A stretch of 17,009 nt of DNA from an uncultured Eubacteriales bacterium (GTDB lineage Bacteria > Bacillota > Clostridia > Oscillospirales > Oscillospiraceae), in contig CABRZL010000039.1 in assembly GCA_902475435.1 (NCBI GenBank), positions 1 to 17,009 of the forward strand, in the 5' to 3' direction. The position numbers and the translations under genes are program-made. Within the stretch, counting starts at the first letter, position 1, and each line of letters begins with the position of its first letter. The notes under the pieces are model-generated. The model was not told where the DNA came from and did no database searches. It saw only the letters and a list, made by a program, of their open reading frames with translations. This document shows positions 6,099 to 14,156 of this stretch, in pieces.

Positions 6099-7247
6099 AT
6101 GAAAACAGTTGGAATTATCTGTGAATATAATCCGTTTCATATGGGGCATCAGTTTCAGATACGGGAGGTTCGACAAAAATTAGGGGGAGCCGTTGGCATT
6201 GTCTGTTTGATGAGCGGGAACTATGTCCAGCGGGGAGAACCGGCAATTTATGATAAGTGGGCAAGAGCGGAAACGGCGGTGAAACATGGCGCGGATTTGG
6301 TCATAGAATTACCGTTGACGATAGCCACAAATGCAGCGGGACATTTTGCTGCAGGTGCAGTAGATTGCCTGATTGGCTTTGGCGGCATAGACTATCTGTG
6401 CTTTGGTAGCGAGGGCAAGACAACGCAGGCGCTGATGGAGACGGCTCGGCTCATGAAAACAGAGGAGTATGAGGTAGAACTGCGCCATGCGCTTTCCGGA
6501 GGAGTTTCTTATGCCAAGGCGAGAGAGTTGGCATTAACCACGATGGGAGGAGACGGACGATGCCTGTCCACACCGAATAATGCGCTGGGCGTGGACTACC
6601 TTCAGAGACTATTGGAACGGGAAAGCGGAATTGAGCCACTGGCAATCAGCAGAGATTCCACGTTACCTTCGGCATCGGACATTAGAGAGTTATTGGCTGC
6701 AGGATGGCAAAGCACAAGTCCTGTGCCGGCACGATTGCCAGACAAGCCCATTCATACGCTGCTCTATGGGGAACGGGCCATGTTGGCAGTGCTCAAAACG
6801 TTGCCGGATCAGGCGTTTCAGACAATGCCATTTGGCTCAGAAGGCTTGTGGAGTAAGGTGATGAAAGCATGCCGGAGGGAGATGAGTTTACAGGATATCA
6901 TATTTTCCTGTAAAACAAAACGTTATACCTTTTCGCGGCTTCGACGGATGCTATTGTGTCTGTTTTTGGGACTTAGCCAGGAAGATATGGAACGGGAGAT
7001 TCCATATCTCCGGATATTGTCGTTCAACGATCGTGGCCGCGAAATCCTGCATGAGGCGAAGAAGCGGAGTGAGTATCCGCTGGTTTCGGGTGCAGTGCCG
7101 AATACATTGGAGGCAAAGACGTATTTTGCATTGGAATCTCTGGCAACAGATTTATATGGATTGTTTGCACAGGTGGGAGTGAAGGAGCCGGTGGGACGAG
7201 AAAAGAGCCGGAATCCGGTCTATGTCCAGGTAGCGCCTTACAGCTGA
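6099..7247 (+). CDS. tmcAL: tRNA(Met) cytidine acetate ligase TmcAL (YlbM)
   Basis: Cytoplasmic nucleotidyltransferase-fold enzyme. In Bacillus subtilis it activates acetate with ATP and acetylates the wobble cytidine (C34) of elongator tRNA-Met to N4-acetylcytidine. The 382-residue protein begins with VGIICEYNPFHMGH, in which His14 and His17 form the HxGH nucleotide-binding motif. SGNYVQRGEPA, ADLVIELP, GSEG (about 108-111) and SRDSTLPSASDIR follow, as expected for the family, and length is close to the usual 390-410. CGGAGGG lies upstream of the ATG. It diverges from the ackA unit, so an acetate-producing and an acetate-using enzyme are neighbours, an arrangement also seen in other Firmicutes. 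No terminator was found after it; rpmE follows with its own promoter. Confidence 0.93.
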   Translation: MKTVGIICEYNPFHMGHQFQIREVRQKLGGAVGIVCLMSGNYVQRGEPAIYDKWARAETAVKHGADLVIELPLTIATNAAGHFAAGAVDCLIGFGGIDYLCFGSEGKTTQALMETARLMKTEEYEVELRHALSGGVSYAKARELALTTMGGDGRCLSTPNNALGVDYLQRLLERESGIEPLAISRDSTLPSASDIRELLAAGWQSTSPVPARLPDKPIHTLLYGERAMLAVLKTLPDQAFQTMPFGSEGLWSKVMKACRREMSLQDIIFSCKTKRYTFSRLRRMLLCLFLGLSQEDMEREIPYLRILSFNDRGREILHEAKKRSEYPLVSGAVPNTLEAKTYFALESLATDLYGLFAQVGVKEPVGREKSRNPVYVQVAPYS

Positions 7248-7274
7248 TTCGTCAGGATGAATTGAAAATTTCTC

Positions 7275-7303
7275 TTGCATTTTGGAAGAAATCGTGATAT
7301 AAT
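7275..7303 (+). promoter_or_regulatory. Extended -10 promoter of rpmE
   Basis: TTGCAT (7275-7280) and a perfect TATAAT (7298-7303) are 17 bases apart, with a TG just ahead of the -10. The leader is about 55 bases. Confidence 0.85.
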
Positions 7304-7323
7304 ACCCAAGCTTTAGAATTTAC

Positions 7324-7338
7324 AGGCGTTTTGCGCCT
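7324..7338 (+). promoter_or_regulatory. Small hairpin in rpmE leader
   Basis: AGGCG and CGCCT pair across a 5-base loop inside the rpmE leader. L31 synthesis is often controlled through its leader or by zinc repressors. I see no Zur-like site, and the hairpin may be incidental. Confidence 0.25.
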
Positions 7339-7365
7339 TAGTGGAACTGAAAGAGGTGAACAAAC

Positions 7366-7566
7366 GTGAAAAAAGGCATCCATCCCGATTATCAACAGAC
7401 CACAATTCGCTGTGCTTGTGGCAACGTGTTTGAGACCGGGTCTACGAAGAAGGATATCAGAGTTGAAATCTGCTCCAAGTGTCACCCTTTCTATACCGGC
7501 AAGCAGAAGCTGGTTGACACTGGCGGACGTGTTGAACGCTTCAACAAGAAGTTTGGCCTGAAGTAA
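7366..7566 (+). CDS. rpmE: 50S ribosomal protein L31 (zinc-binding form)
   Basis: Large-subunit protein bridging the subunits. The 66-residue sequence MKKGIHPDYQ, then RCACGNVFETGST and EICSKCHPFYTGKQK, is classic L31. Cys16, Cys18, Cys37 and Cys40 make the zinc site, so this is the C+ form, which in other bacteria also stores zinc. The start codon is GTG, supported by an AGAGGTG site about nine bases upstream and by the family N-terminus. It stands alone between its own promoter and a strong terminator. Confidence 0.97.
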   Translation: MKKGIHPDYQQTTIRCACGNVFETGSTKKDIRVEICSKCHPFYTGKQKLVDTGGRVERFNKKFGLK

Positions 7567-7581
7567 GTATCCCGTCATGGG

Positions 7582-7623
7582 GGCTGTTTCACTGTGTGGA
7601 ACAGCCTCTTTTTGTTCTTTTTT
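7582..7623 (+). terminator. Terminator of rpmE
   Basis: A 10-bp stem GGCTGTTTCA/TGGAACAGCC (7582-7591 with 7597-7606, one G-U pair) is followed by a long T-rich run to 7623. Confidence 0.93.
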
Positions 7624-7650
7624 GGTGTATTTGCCTGTATTTTGTAGAAA
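7622..7650 (+). promoter_or_regulatory. Candidate promoter of the hflX-rpoD operon
   Basis: TTGGTG (7622-7627) and TAGAAA (7645-7650) are 17 bases apart, just after the rpmE terminator and before hflX. The boxes are weak, but a promoter must lie here or further upstream for the following operon. Confidence 0.3.
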
Positions 7651-7668
7651 ATGTAAGTGGAGGATTGT

Positions 7669-8928
7669 ATGGAGGAGAAACAAAAGCTTGCCCCGGAAAA
7701 AACCATCTTGGCAGGCCTGAATACGAAATTGTTTTCTGAGGAGGAGAATGCCACCGAGGAATCTCTTCAGGAATTGGAAGCGCTATTAGAAACTGCAGGC
7801 GGCGTTTGTGTGGGAAAGCTGCTGCAATCTCGGGCCGCACCAGATCCACATTCTTTTTTGGGTGAAGGGAAAGCGGAAGAGCTCCGGCAGGCGGTGGAAG
7901 CTACCAATGCGAATATGGTGATTTTTGATAATGAATTGTCTCCGTCGCAGATTCGTTCCCTGGAGAAAATTACAGGAGCTACAGTGATTGATCGTTCGGC
8001 CTTGATTCTGGACATTTTTGCACAACGAGCCAAGACCAAAGAAGGGCGACTTCAGGTGGAGTTGGCGCAGTATCAGTATCTGCTGCCCCGTCTTTCCGGT
8101 ATGGGCGCATCACTGTCTCGCCAAGGCGGTGGAATTGGAACAAGAGGTCCCGGTGAAACACGATTGGAGACAGACCGACGGCATATTCATACGCGGATCT
8201 CCCGGCTTCAGCAGGAACTCAAGGAGGTTCGGCGGGTCCGGGGTGTTCAGCGACAACGGCGGGAGAAAAATAGTGTGCCTGTGGTTGCGTTGATAGGATA
8301 TACCAACGCGGGGAAATCCACGTTGCTCAATGCGCTTACTGGGGCCAATATTCCCGCAAACAACCGACTCTTTGATACTTTGGATACGACCACCCGGAGA
8401 CTCCGGGTGTCCGATACCCTGGAGGTACTTTTAAGCGATACGGTTGGTTTTATAGCGAAGCTGCCGCACCATCTGGTGGAGGCCTTTCAGGCCACATTGG
8501 AGGAGCTTCAGTATGCAGACTTGCTGCTGCATGTCATTGACGCTTCCGATCTCAATCGGGATGCCCATATGGTTGTGGTGGAAAAGCTGGCGAAAGAGTT
8601 GGCGCCTCAGGGGGTTCCCATGATTGAGGTCTATAATAAGGCAGACCTGATTGAGCCGCAATTTATTCCTGTGGGCGAAGACCGAGTTGCAATTTCTGCC
8701 ACTTCTGGCGCTGGGTTGGACAAGCTCTTGTCGTTGATTGCGCAAAAACTGGATACTGGCGTTCGTCGGGTGGAGCTGTTATTACCCTACAGTGCAGCAG
8801 GTGAGTTGGACCGGCTTCATCGGGAGGCTCGGGTCTTTTCTGCAGAGTATGAAAATGAAGGTATCCGAATCAATGCGGCGATGAACCGGGAACAGCAGGG
8901 TAGGTATCAGAGATATATTCAAAAGTGA
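7669..8928 (+). CDS. hflX: Ribosome-associated GTPase HflX
   Basis: Translational GTPase that in other bacteria binds 50S/70S ribosomes and splits stalled ribosomes under stress. The 419-residue protein has the N-terminal HflX domain (about 1-185, with FLGEGKAEEL and the glycine-rich RQGGGIGTRGPGETRLE at 151-167), a coiled-coil linker, and the G domain. The G motifs are GYTNAGKST (210-218), DTVGF (257-261), NKAD (323-326) and SATS (343-346). An in-frame GTG at 7657 is possible, but the ATG at 7669 is chosen because GGAGG lies directly upstream (7659-7663), though at short spacing. It is the first gene of a plus-strand run that extends to rpoD. Confidence 0.97.
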   Translation: MEEKQKLAPEKTILAGLNTKLFSEEENATEESLQELEALLETAGGVCVGKLLQSRAAPDPHSFLGEGKAEELRQAVEATNANMVIFDNELSPSQIRSLEKITGATVIDRSALILDIFAQRAKTKEGRLQVELAQYQYLLPRLSGMGASLSRQGGGIGTRGPGETRLETDRRHIHTRISRLQQELKEVRRVRGVQRQRREKNSVPVVALIGYTNAGKSTLLNALTGANIPANNRLFDTLDTTTRRLRVSDTLEVLLSDTVGFIAKLPHHLVEAFQATLEELQYADLLLHVIDASDLNRDAHMVVVEKLAKELAPQGVPMIEVYNKADLIEPQFIPVGEDRVAISATSGAGLDKLLSLIAQKLDTGVRRVELLLPYSAAGELDRLHREARVFSAEYENEGIRINAAMNREQQGRYQRYIQK

Positions 8929-8938
8929 GGCGGCGACA

Positions 8939-9217
8939 ATGTACCTGGAAACCAAGATTATTGAAACAAAGCGGCTGATTTTGCGTCCATTTTGTATGGA
9001 AGATGCTGACGCCGTGTTTGAAAACTGGGCTTCTGACCCGGAGGCAACCCGGTATATGTCCTGGCCCACTCACAAGAGCAGGGCAGACTCCCGGGCCTAT
9101 ATTGCATTTGCGATGGAGCAGTATGAGCGGGCCGCAGATGCCAACAACATGGGTATATGCGATACAGTCTGCTTTGCTGTCTTAAAATCCGACTACCAAA
9201 AGGAACATGCCGTATGA
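8939..9217 (+). CDS. GNAT acetyltransferase with internal deletion (likely nonfunctional)
   Basis: A 92-residue frame in which both ends look like a RimJ/RimL-type GNAT N-acetyltransferase but the middle is missing. Residues 5-62 (TKIIETKRLILRPF, then DADAVFENWASDPEATRYMSWPTH) are the usual N-terminus. Residues about 64-88 (RAADANNMGICDTVCFAVLK) resemble the last strand region of these enzymes, normally reached after residue 150. About 80-90 residues, including the acetyl-CoA binding loop (Q/R-x-x-G-x-G/A), are absent, yet the frame is kept. Normal length is about 175-185. A GAGG site overlaps the hflX stop, and its own TGA overlaps the yigZ ATG, so it is probably still translated and coupled to yigZ. 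Treat it as a probable decaying gene. Confidence 0.75.
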   Translation: MYLETKIIETKRLILRPFCMEDADAVFENWASDPEATRYMSWPTHKSRADSRAYIAFAMEQYERAADANNMGICDTVCFAVLKSDYQKEHAV

Positions 9218-9849
9218 CCGAATATTATCTTCCAACTGGCTATGGCCAGTCGGAATTTGTGGAAAAAAAGTCCCGTTTTCTGGGGCAGGTCTGGCCGATT
9301 TCCTCGGAACCGGAAGCCCGGGAAAAAATTGAAGCCGTAAAAAAACAGTATCACGATGCCCGACACAATTGCTGGTGCTATCTGCTGCGGGACGGTACTG
9401 TGCGGTATTCTGACGATGGAGAGCCTCAGGGGACCGCAGGGCAGCCTATGCTGGAGGTGTTTCAGCGGGAGGGTATAACCGATGTAGTGTGCATTGTGAC
9501 TCGGTATTTCGGCGGGATTTTGCTGGGAACAGGTGGCCTGGCCAGAGCCTACTCCAAGGGTGCAAAGGATGCCCTTGTGTCAGCTGGGGTCAGTGTAGAA
9601 CGGCTGTGGGACCGTATTTTAGTGGCTTGCAGCTATCGTCTGTATGAGCGAATTCGGCTGGAGACGGAGAAGCTGGGTGGCCTTGCAGAAGAGGTAGACT
9701 TTGGCACGGATGTGACCATGACGGTGCTGATGCCGGAGACGGAGTCTAAGGCCTATCTTGATCTGCTGGTAGAACTCAGCAACGGGCAGGTTCAAGGGGA
9801 GCAGATGGAACAGGTTTTTCGGGGGGTTCCCACAGATAGATTTAGATAA
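9214..9849 (+). CDS. yigZ: YigZ/IMPACT family protein
   Basis: A 211-residue member of the UPF0029 (Impact) family, related to eukaryotic IMPACT/YIH1; the bacterial role is not settled. The N-terminal Impact domain (about 15-122) shows KKSRFLGQVWPI, HDARHNCWCYLL, YSDDGEPQGTAGQPML and the signature TRYFGGILLGTGGLARAYS. A C-terminal DUF1949 ferredoxin-like domain follows (about 138-195). The frame is open 57 bases upstream, but the ATG at 9214 gives the family N-terminus MTEYYLP, has AAGGA upstream, and overlaps the preceding stop as ATGA. The next gene starts 11 bases downstream. Confidence 0.93.
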   Translation: MTEYYLPTGYGQSEFVEKKSRFLGQVWPISSEPEAREKIEAVKKQYHDARHNCWCYLLRDGTVRYSDDGEPQGTAGQPMLEVFQREGITDVVCIVTRYFGGILLGTGGLARAYSKGAKDALVSAGVSVERLWDRILVACSYRLYERIRLETEKLGGLAEEVDFGTDVTMTVLMPETESKAYLDLLVELSNGQVQGEQMEQVFRGVPTDRFR

Positions 9850-9860
9850 GGGGGAGTGTT

Positions 9861-10868
9861 ATGACCATTCGGGAAGAGCTGGAACAGGAGGAATTTTCGC
9901 GGTTGGCACCTTGGGCGGCGAAAGCGGCGAACACAAGGGGACGGCTGCGCCCTGAGGAAGAAAATGAAGTTCGCACTTGCTATCAGCGGGATGTAGACCG
10001 CATTGTATACTCCAAAGCCTTTCGGCGTTTGAAGCATAAAACGCAGGTGTTTTTGCAGCCGGAGGGGGATCACTATCGAACCAGGCTGACCCATACGCTG
10101 GAGGTTATGCGGATTTCCCGAACTATAGCCAGAGCACTCCGGCTCAACGAAGATCTGACTGAGGCGATTGCCTTTGGCCATGATCTAGGGCACACGCCGT
10201 TTGGTCATGCAGGCGAGAAGGCACTTACAGAGATTACAGGAAAAACCTTTCGACACAATGAGCAGTCCCTCCGGGTTGTAGATTATTTAGAAAAAAACGG
10301 TGATGGCCTGAATCTCTGTTATGAAACGCGGATGGGCATTGTCGGTCACACGGGAGAGTACATACCGGAAACGCTGGAGGGACAGATTGTCCGGGTATCA
10401 GACCGTATTGCTTATATCAACCACGATATTGACGATGCATGCCGGGCGGGGATACTTTCAAATAACGACATTCCACAGTACATTGCAGATGTGCTGGGGG
10501 AAACCCATACCCAACGGGTTAATACACTGGTTCAAGATATTATCAACTGTTCCAGAGGAAAGGAACAGTTGACGCGGACGCCGGAGATTACGGAGGCTAT
10601 GGAAAAACTCCGGGAATTTATGTTTGAAAAAGTCTATAAGAATCCTGTGGCGAAAGGGGAAGAATATAAGGCGAAAGATATCATCGGCATGCTCTATGAG
10701 CACTATCTCAAGCATCCGGATGATATTCCGGCGGATTTTCGACCGCAGTTGGATTTTGATGGGATCGAACGAACCGTTTGTGATTATATAGCGGGGATGA
10801 CCGACAAATATGCAGTGTATAAATTCAGTGAAATTTTTATTCCTACAGCGTGGCAAGTGAGGGGTTGA
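9861..10868 (+). CDS. dgt: Deoxyguanosinetriphosphate triphosphohydrolase-like protein
   Basis: HD-superfamily metal-dependent dNTPase expected to cleave dNTPs to deoxynucleoside and triphosphate, affecting the dNTP pool. The 335-residue protein shows the family start (YSKAFRRLKHKTQVF), then the HD residues His78 in RLTHTLEV, His107-Asp108 in GHDLGHTPFGHAGE, and Asp181 in RVSDRIAYINHD. This is the shorter clostridial/Bacillus-type form rather than the 505-residue E. coli Dgt. AAGGGGGAG precedes the ATG. It sits directly ahead of dnaG and rpoD, a conserved order in many clostridia, and fits a replication-linked operon. Confidence 0.93.
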   Translation: MTIREELEQEEFSRLAPWAAKAANTRGRLRPEEENEVRTCYQRDVDRIVYSKAFRRLKHKTQVFLQPEGDHYRTRLTHTLEVMRISRTIARALRLNEDLTEAIAFGHDLGHTPFGHAGEKALTEITGKTFRHNEQSLRVVDYLEKNGDGLNLCYETRMGIVGHTGEYIPETLEGQIVRVSDRIAYINHDIDDACRAGILSNNDIPQYIADVLGETHTQRVNTLVQDIINCSRGKEQLTRTPEITEAMEKLREFMFEKVYKNPVAKGEEYKAKDIIGMLYEHYLKHPDDIPADFRPQLDFDGIERTVCDYIAGMTDKYAVYKFSEIFIPTAWQVRG

Positions 10869-10937
10869 ATACGAAAAAGACGAAATCATGCATAATTTCA
10901 GCTTAATTTGGAAACCATTGTTGAGGAGGTGCGAGCT

Positions 10938-12713
10938 TTGGCGTTCCCGGAACAATTTCTGGAGGAATTAGAAGAAAAAAATCCTATAGAGGATGTAGTG
11001 GGGCAATATGTAAACCTTACCCGCCGGGGCAGCAATCTCTTTGGCCTGTGTCCGTTTCACAATGAAAAGACGCCGTCTTTTTCAGTGGCTCCGGAGAAGA
11101 AGATTTATTATTGTTTTGGATGCCACAAGGGTGGCGGAGTGATCCATTTTATTATGGAAATTGAGGGGTTGGACTATCCGGATGCCGTACGTTTTTTAGC
11201 AAAACGGGCGGGTATTGAGGTGCCGGAGGATGAAAAACGTCAGCCTTCAAATTACCGCCATAAAGAACGACTTTGGCAATTGTGCCGGGATGCAGCCCGG
11301 TACTACCATGAGGTTCTGAAAAGTCCGGAAGGGAAAGCTGGACTTAACTATCTTGCCGGGCGAGGGCTTTCCGCCGAAACCATTGTGCGGTTCGGACTTG
11401 GTTTTGCGCCTAATCGTTGGGATAGTTTGATGAAGGCCATGTTAGAAAAAGGATACACCCGGCAGGAACTATTGGAGGCAGGGCTTGTTCGGGCTCGAAG
11501 TCGTCAGAGAAAAGATCCGGATGGAACCGTAACTGAATACGAGACCTACTATGATTGGTTTCGCAATCGCGTACTGTTTCCCATTATTGATGTCCGGGGA
11601 AACGTCATCGGATTTGGTGGACGGGTCATGGATAATTCAGAACCCAAATATCTCAATTCCCCTGAAAGCCTGATCTTTAACAAACGAAAGAACCTATTTG
11701 CTTTGAATCTGGCAAAGAAAACAAAAATGGATATGTTGGTGCTTACCGAGGGATATATGGATACCATTACAATGCATCAATATGGCTTCGACTGTGCGGT
11801 GGCGTCACTGGGAACAAGCCTGACGCAAGAACAGGCTGGGATGTTGGCCAAGTATACCAAACAGATGATTCTTTGTTATGACGGCGATCAGGCAGGACAA
11901 AATGCTGCCAAGCGTGCAATCAGCATTTTAGAAAAAACAGGAATCACAGTCCGAGTTCTCCGAATGCAGGGGGCCAAAGATCCGGATGAATATCTCAGAA
12001 AGTATGGAGCAAACCGATTCAAAAAACTGCTGGGGGATTCTGAGAATCAAGCTGTGTATCAGTTGGAAACGATTCAACAAAAGTATGATTTTTCTACAGA
12101 TGACGGAAAAGTAGGTTTTTTGCAGGAAGCGTCTTCCTTTATTGCCACAATGTCTTCACCGGTTGAACGCGAGGTATACAGTACGCGAGTGGCGGAGACA
12201 GCGGGGGTTAGTACAGATGCAGTTAAGGTTGAAGTAGAACGGGCGCATAAACGGCGTATTTTTTCTCAGAAAAAACAGGAGGAGCGAAAAAATCTCCGCC
12301 CCGCCGATGTGATTCAGCCTACAATTTCTGGAGTGAAATATGAGAATGTCCGTTCAGCTGTGGCCGAGGAAGGCTTGTTGGGGCAGATTTTGCTGGAACC
12401 AGCTCTGATGGATCAGGCTGAAAGCTTGAAGCCGGAAGAATTTTCTGTTCCATTATTGGGAAAGGTATTTCGGTGGATGCAGGAGCGATGGCATGAGGGA
12501 TTGCATATTTCTATTCCAGCCATGGAAGGGACTTTTCAGCCAGAAGAAATTTCTCATATTACAAAAATATTGCAGAAGATGGAGGGAGTTGTGAACGAGC
12601 AGGCACTTAGAGATTACATAGCCGTAATCCAATCGGAAGCATCAAAACGCGGAAGTAAAGATCTCATGGAGGCTCTAAACCGCCGCCGAGACAAGAAAGG
12701 GTATGGAGGATGA
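10938..12713 (+). CDS. dnaG: DNA primase
   Basis: Synthesises RNA primers at the replication fork. With a TTG start at 10938 the protein has 591 residues, a normal size. The CHC2 zinc ribbon uses Cys38, His41, Cys59 and Cys62 (CPFHNEKTPSFSV, then YYCFGCHKGG). The RNA polymerase core has FPIIDVRGNVIGFGGRV, and the TOPRIM part has TEGYMD with Glu271 and CYDGDQAG with Asp315 and Asp317. The C-terminal part (about 460-591) is the helicase-binding region. The frame is open 30 bases further to another TTG (10908), but GAGGAGG at 10923-10929 sits eight bases before the TTG at 10938, and this gives the expected N-terminus. The rare start codon may hold primase output low. Its stop precedes rpoD by five bases. 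Confidence 0.96.
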   Translation: MAFPEQFLEELEEKNPIEDVVGQYVNLTRRGSNLFGLCPFHNEKTPSFSVAPEKKIYYCFGCHKGGGVIHFIMEIEGLDYPDAVRFLAKRAGIEVPEDEKRQPSNYRHKERLWQLCRDAARYYHEVLKSPEGKAGLNYLAGRGLSAETIVRFGLGFAPNRWDSLMKAMLEKGYTRQELLEAGLVRARSRQRKDPDGTVTEYETYYDWFRNRVLFPIIDVRGNVIGFGGRVMDNSEPKYLNSPESLIFNKRKNLFALNLAKKTKMDMLVLTEGYMDTITMHQYGFDCAVASLGTSLTQEQAGMLAKYTKQMILCYDGDQAGQNAAKRAISILEKTGITVRVLRMQGAKDPDEYLRKYGANRFKKLLGDSENQAVYQLETIQQKYDFSTDDGKVGFLQEASSFIATMSSPVEREVYSTRVAETAGVSTDAVKVEVERAHKRRIFSQKKQEERKNLRPADVIQPTISGVKYENVRSAVAEEGLLGQILLEPALMDQAESLKPEEFSVPLLGKVFRWMQERWHEGLHISIPAMEGTFQPEEISHITKILQKMEGVVNEQALRDYIAVIQSEASKRGSKDLMEALNRRRDKKGYGG

Positions 12714-12718
12714 TAGGC

Positions 12719-13867
12719 ATGAGTAATACCTCTCAGAAAAAGCCAGATAGCCAGACGTTGGCAGCGCAACAGGCAAGGCTGATTGAACGGGCCAAAGCCA
12801 CGGGGAAACTCACAATGGAGGAACTGGTGGCAGCGTTGTCACCCCTGGGGGCAGATATGGACCAGATTGAAGAAACCTACAATGCCCTGACGGAAGCGGG
12901 AATTGAGGTGCTTCCGCCTCAAGATGAAGTGAATCTGGAGGAAACGGCGCCCAGTCCGGAGGAGCTCAGTCAGATTCAGGAGGAACTGGAGGACACCGAT
13001 AAGCTGTTGGAAGATCCGGAAAAATTGGCCGAGGATTATGGTACAGGGGATCCGGTGCGGATGTATCTTCGGGAAATCGGCAAAGTACCGTTGCTTTCAG
13101 CAGAAGAAGAGCTGGCATTGGCCAAGCGAATTGCTACGGGTGATCAGGCGGCTGCCAGGGCCATGACAGAGGCAAATCTCAGATTGGTAGTATCCATTGC
13201 AAAACGTTATGTAGGACGTGGTATGCAGCTTTTGGATTTGATCCAGGAGGGAAATTTAGGTTTGCTGAAAGCGGTAGAAAAGTACGATTATACCAAGGGC
13301 TTTAAATTTTCTACCTATGCGACATGGTGGGTTAGACAGGCCATTACCAGAGCATTGGCAGATCAGGCCAGGACAATTCGGATCCCGGTCCATATGGTGG
13401 AAACGATGAACAAGCTGACCCAGACCTCCCGGAAGCTTCAGCAGGATCTGGGAAGGGAGCCGACGGTGGAGGAATTGGCTGAAGTAATGAGGCTTTCACC
13501 GGAACGGGTCAATGAAATTCGCCAGATGTGTATGGAGCCTGTTTCTCTGGAGTCCCCGGTTGGGGAGGAAGATGACAGCCACTTGGGAGATTTTATTGAA
13601 GATGATACCGGATCTCAGCCAGCGGAGGCAGTGTCGCAGGCAATGCTTCGACAACAGCTTATGGAGATCCTGGGAACCCTCTCTCCGAGAGAAGCAAAAG
13701 TCTTGCGTCTCCGATATGGATTGGATGATGGACGACCCAGGACATTGGAAGAAGTTGGGAAAGAGTTCAACGTCACACGCGAGCGGGTACGTCAAATTGA
13801 AGCCAAAGCGCTGCGAAAGATTCGGAATCCGAACCGATCCAACAAGCTACGGGATTTTCTGACCTGA
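12719..13867 (+). CDS. rpoD: RNA polymerase primary sigma factor
   Basis: The housekeeping sigma factor (SigA/RpoD). The 382-residue protein has region 1.1 (about 16-65), an acidic linker, region 1.2 (DPVRMYLREIGKVPLLSAEEE, 111-131), region 2 with ANLRLVVSIAKRY, DLIQEGNLGLLKAVEKYDY and TWWVRQAITRALADQ (2.3/2.4, 202-216), region 3 (about 220-300), and region 4.2 with TLEEVGKEFNVTRERVRQIE (342-361). It lacks the large non-conserved insert of proteobacterial sigma70, as in other Firmicutes. An ATG at 12710 is possible, but GGAGG touches it directly; the ATG at 12719 has nine-base spacing and is preferred. It is the last gene of the operon. Its -10 and -35 readers match the TTGACA/TATAAT-like promoters seen in this window. 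Confidence 0.98.
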   Translation: MSNTSQKKPDSQTLAAQQARLIERAKATGKLTMEELVAALSPLGADMDQIEETYNALTEAGIEVLPPQDEVNLEETAPSPEELSQIQEELEDTDKLLEDPEKLAEDYGTGDPVRMYLREIGKVPLLSAEEELALAKRIATGDQAAARAMTEANLRLVVSIAKRYVGRGMQLLDLIQEGNLGLLKAVEKYDYTKGFKFSTYATWWVRQAITRALADQARTIRIPVHMVETMNKLTQTSRKLQQDLGREPTVEELAEVMRLSPERVNEIRQMCMEPVSLESPVGEEDDSHLGDFIEDDTGSQPAEAVSQAMLRQQLMEILGTLSPREAKVLRLRYGLDDGRPRTLEEVGKEFNVTRERVRQIEAKALRKIRNPNRSNKLRDFLT

Positions 13868-13877
13868 TGACATGTGG

Positions 13878-13916
13878 ATACCGGCAATCTGGAGTTTCAG
13901 ATTGCCGGTATTTTTT
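13878..13916 (+). terminator. Terminator of the hflX-rpoD operon
   Basis: A perfect 14-bp stem (13878-13891 with 13898-13911, 6-base loop, GCCGG-containing) is followed by six Ts, 11 bases after the rpoD stop. Confidence 0.95.
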
Positions 13917-13989
13917 ATCCATGTTGTATGGCGACAGGAAGAAGATAGAAAATAGTTGTCTGCAGAGAATATGAAAGAGCCCAGAAATG

Positions 13990-14018
13990 TTGCCAAAGGG
14001 TCAAAAATATGCTATACT
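13990..14018 (+). promoter_or_regulatory. Promoter of the L,D-transpeptidase-like gene
   Basis: TTGCCA (13990-13995) and TATACT (14013-14018) are 17 bases apart. The leader is about 130 bases long. Confidence 0.75.
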
Positions 14019-14028
14019 CTACAAGTTA

Positions 14029-14090
14029 TTGGCTATCATTTGGCCAAGGTTTAAACAGGAAATTTGGTGCCGTTATATGAGGATAGCCAA
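14029..14090 (+). promoter_or_regulatory. Inverted repeat in the leader of the L,D-transpeptidase-like gene
   Basis: TTGGCTATC (14029-14037) is perfectly complementary to GATAGCCAA (14082-14090), enclosing 44 bases that include the palindrome TTGGCCAA (14040-14047). It starts a few bases after the predicted transcription start. The transcript could fold here, or a protein could bind; no known class is recognised. Confidence 0.35.
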
Positions 14091-14156
14091 ATAGCGTTGT
14101 AAGATTTCAGACAAAAGTAATTTTTTGCTTTACAAAAAGAAACTAATGGTGATGAA

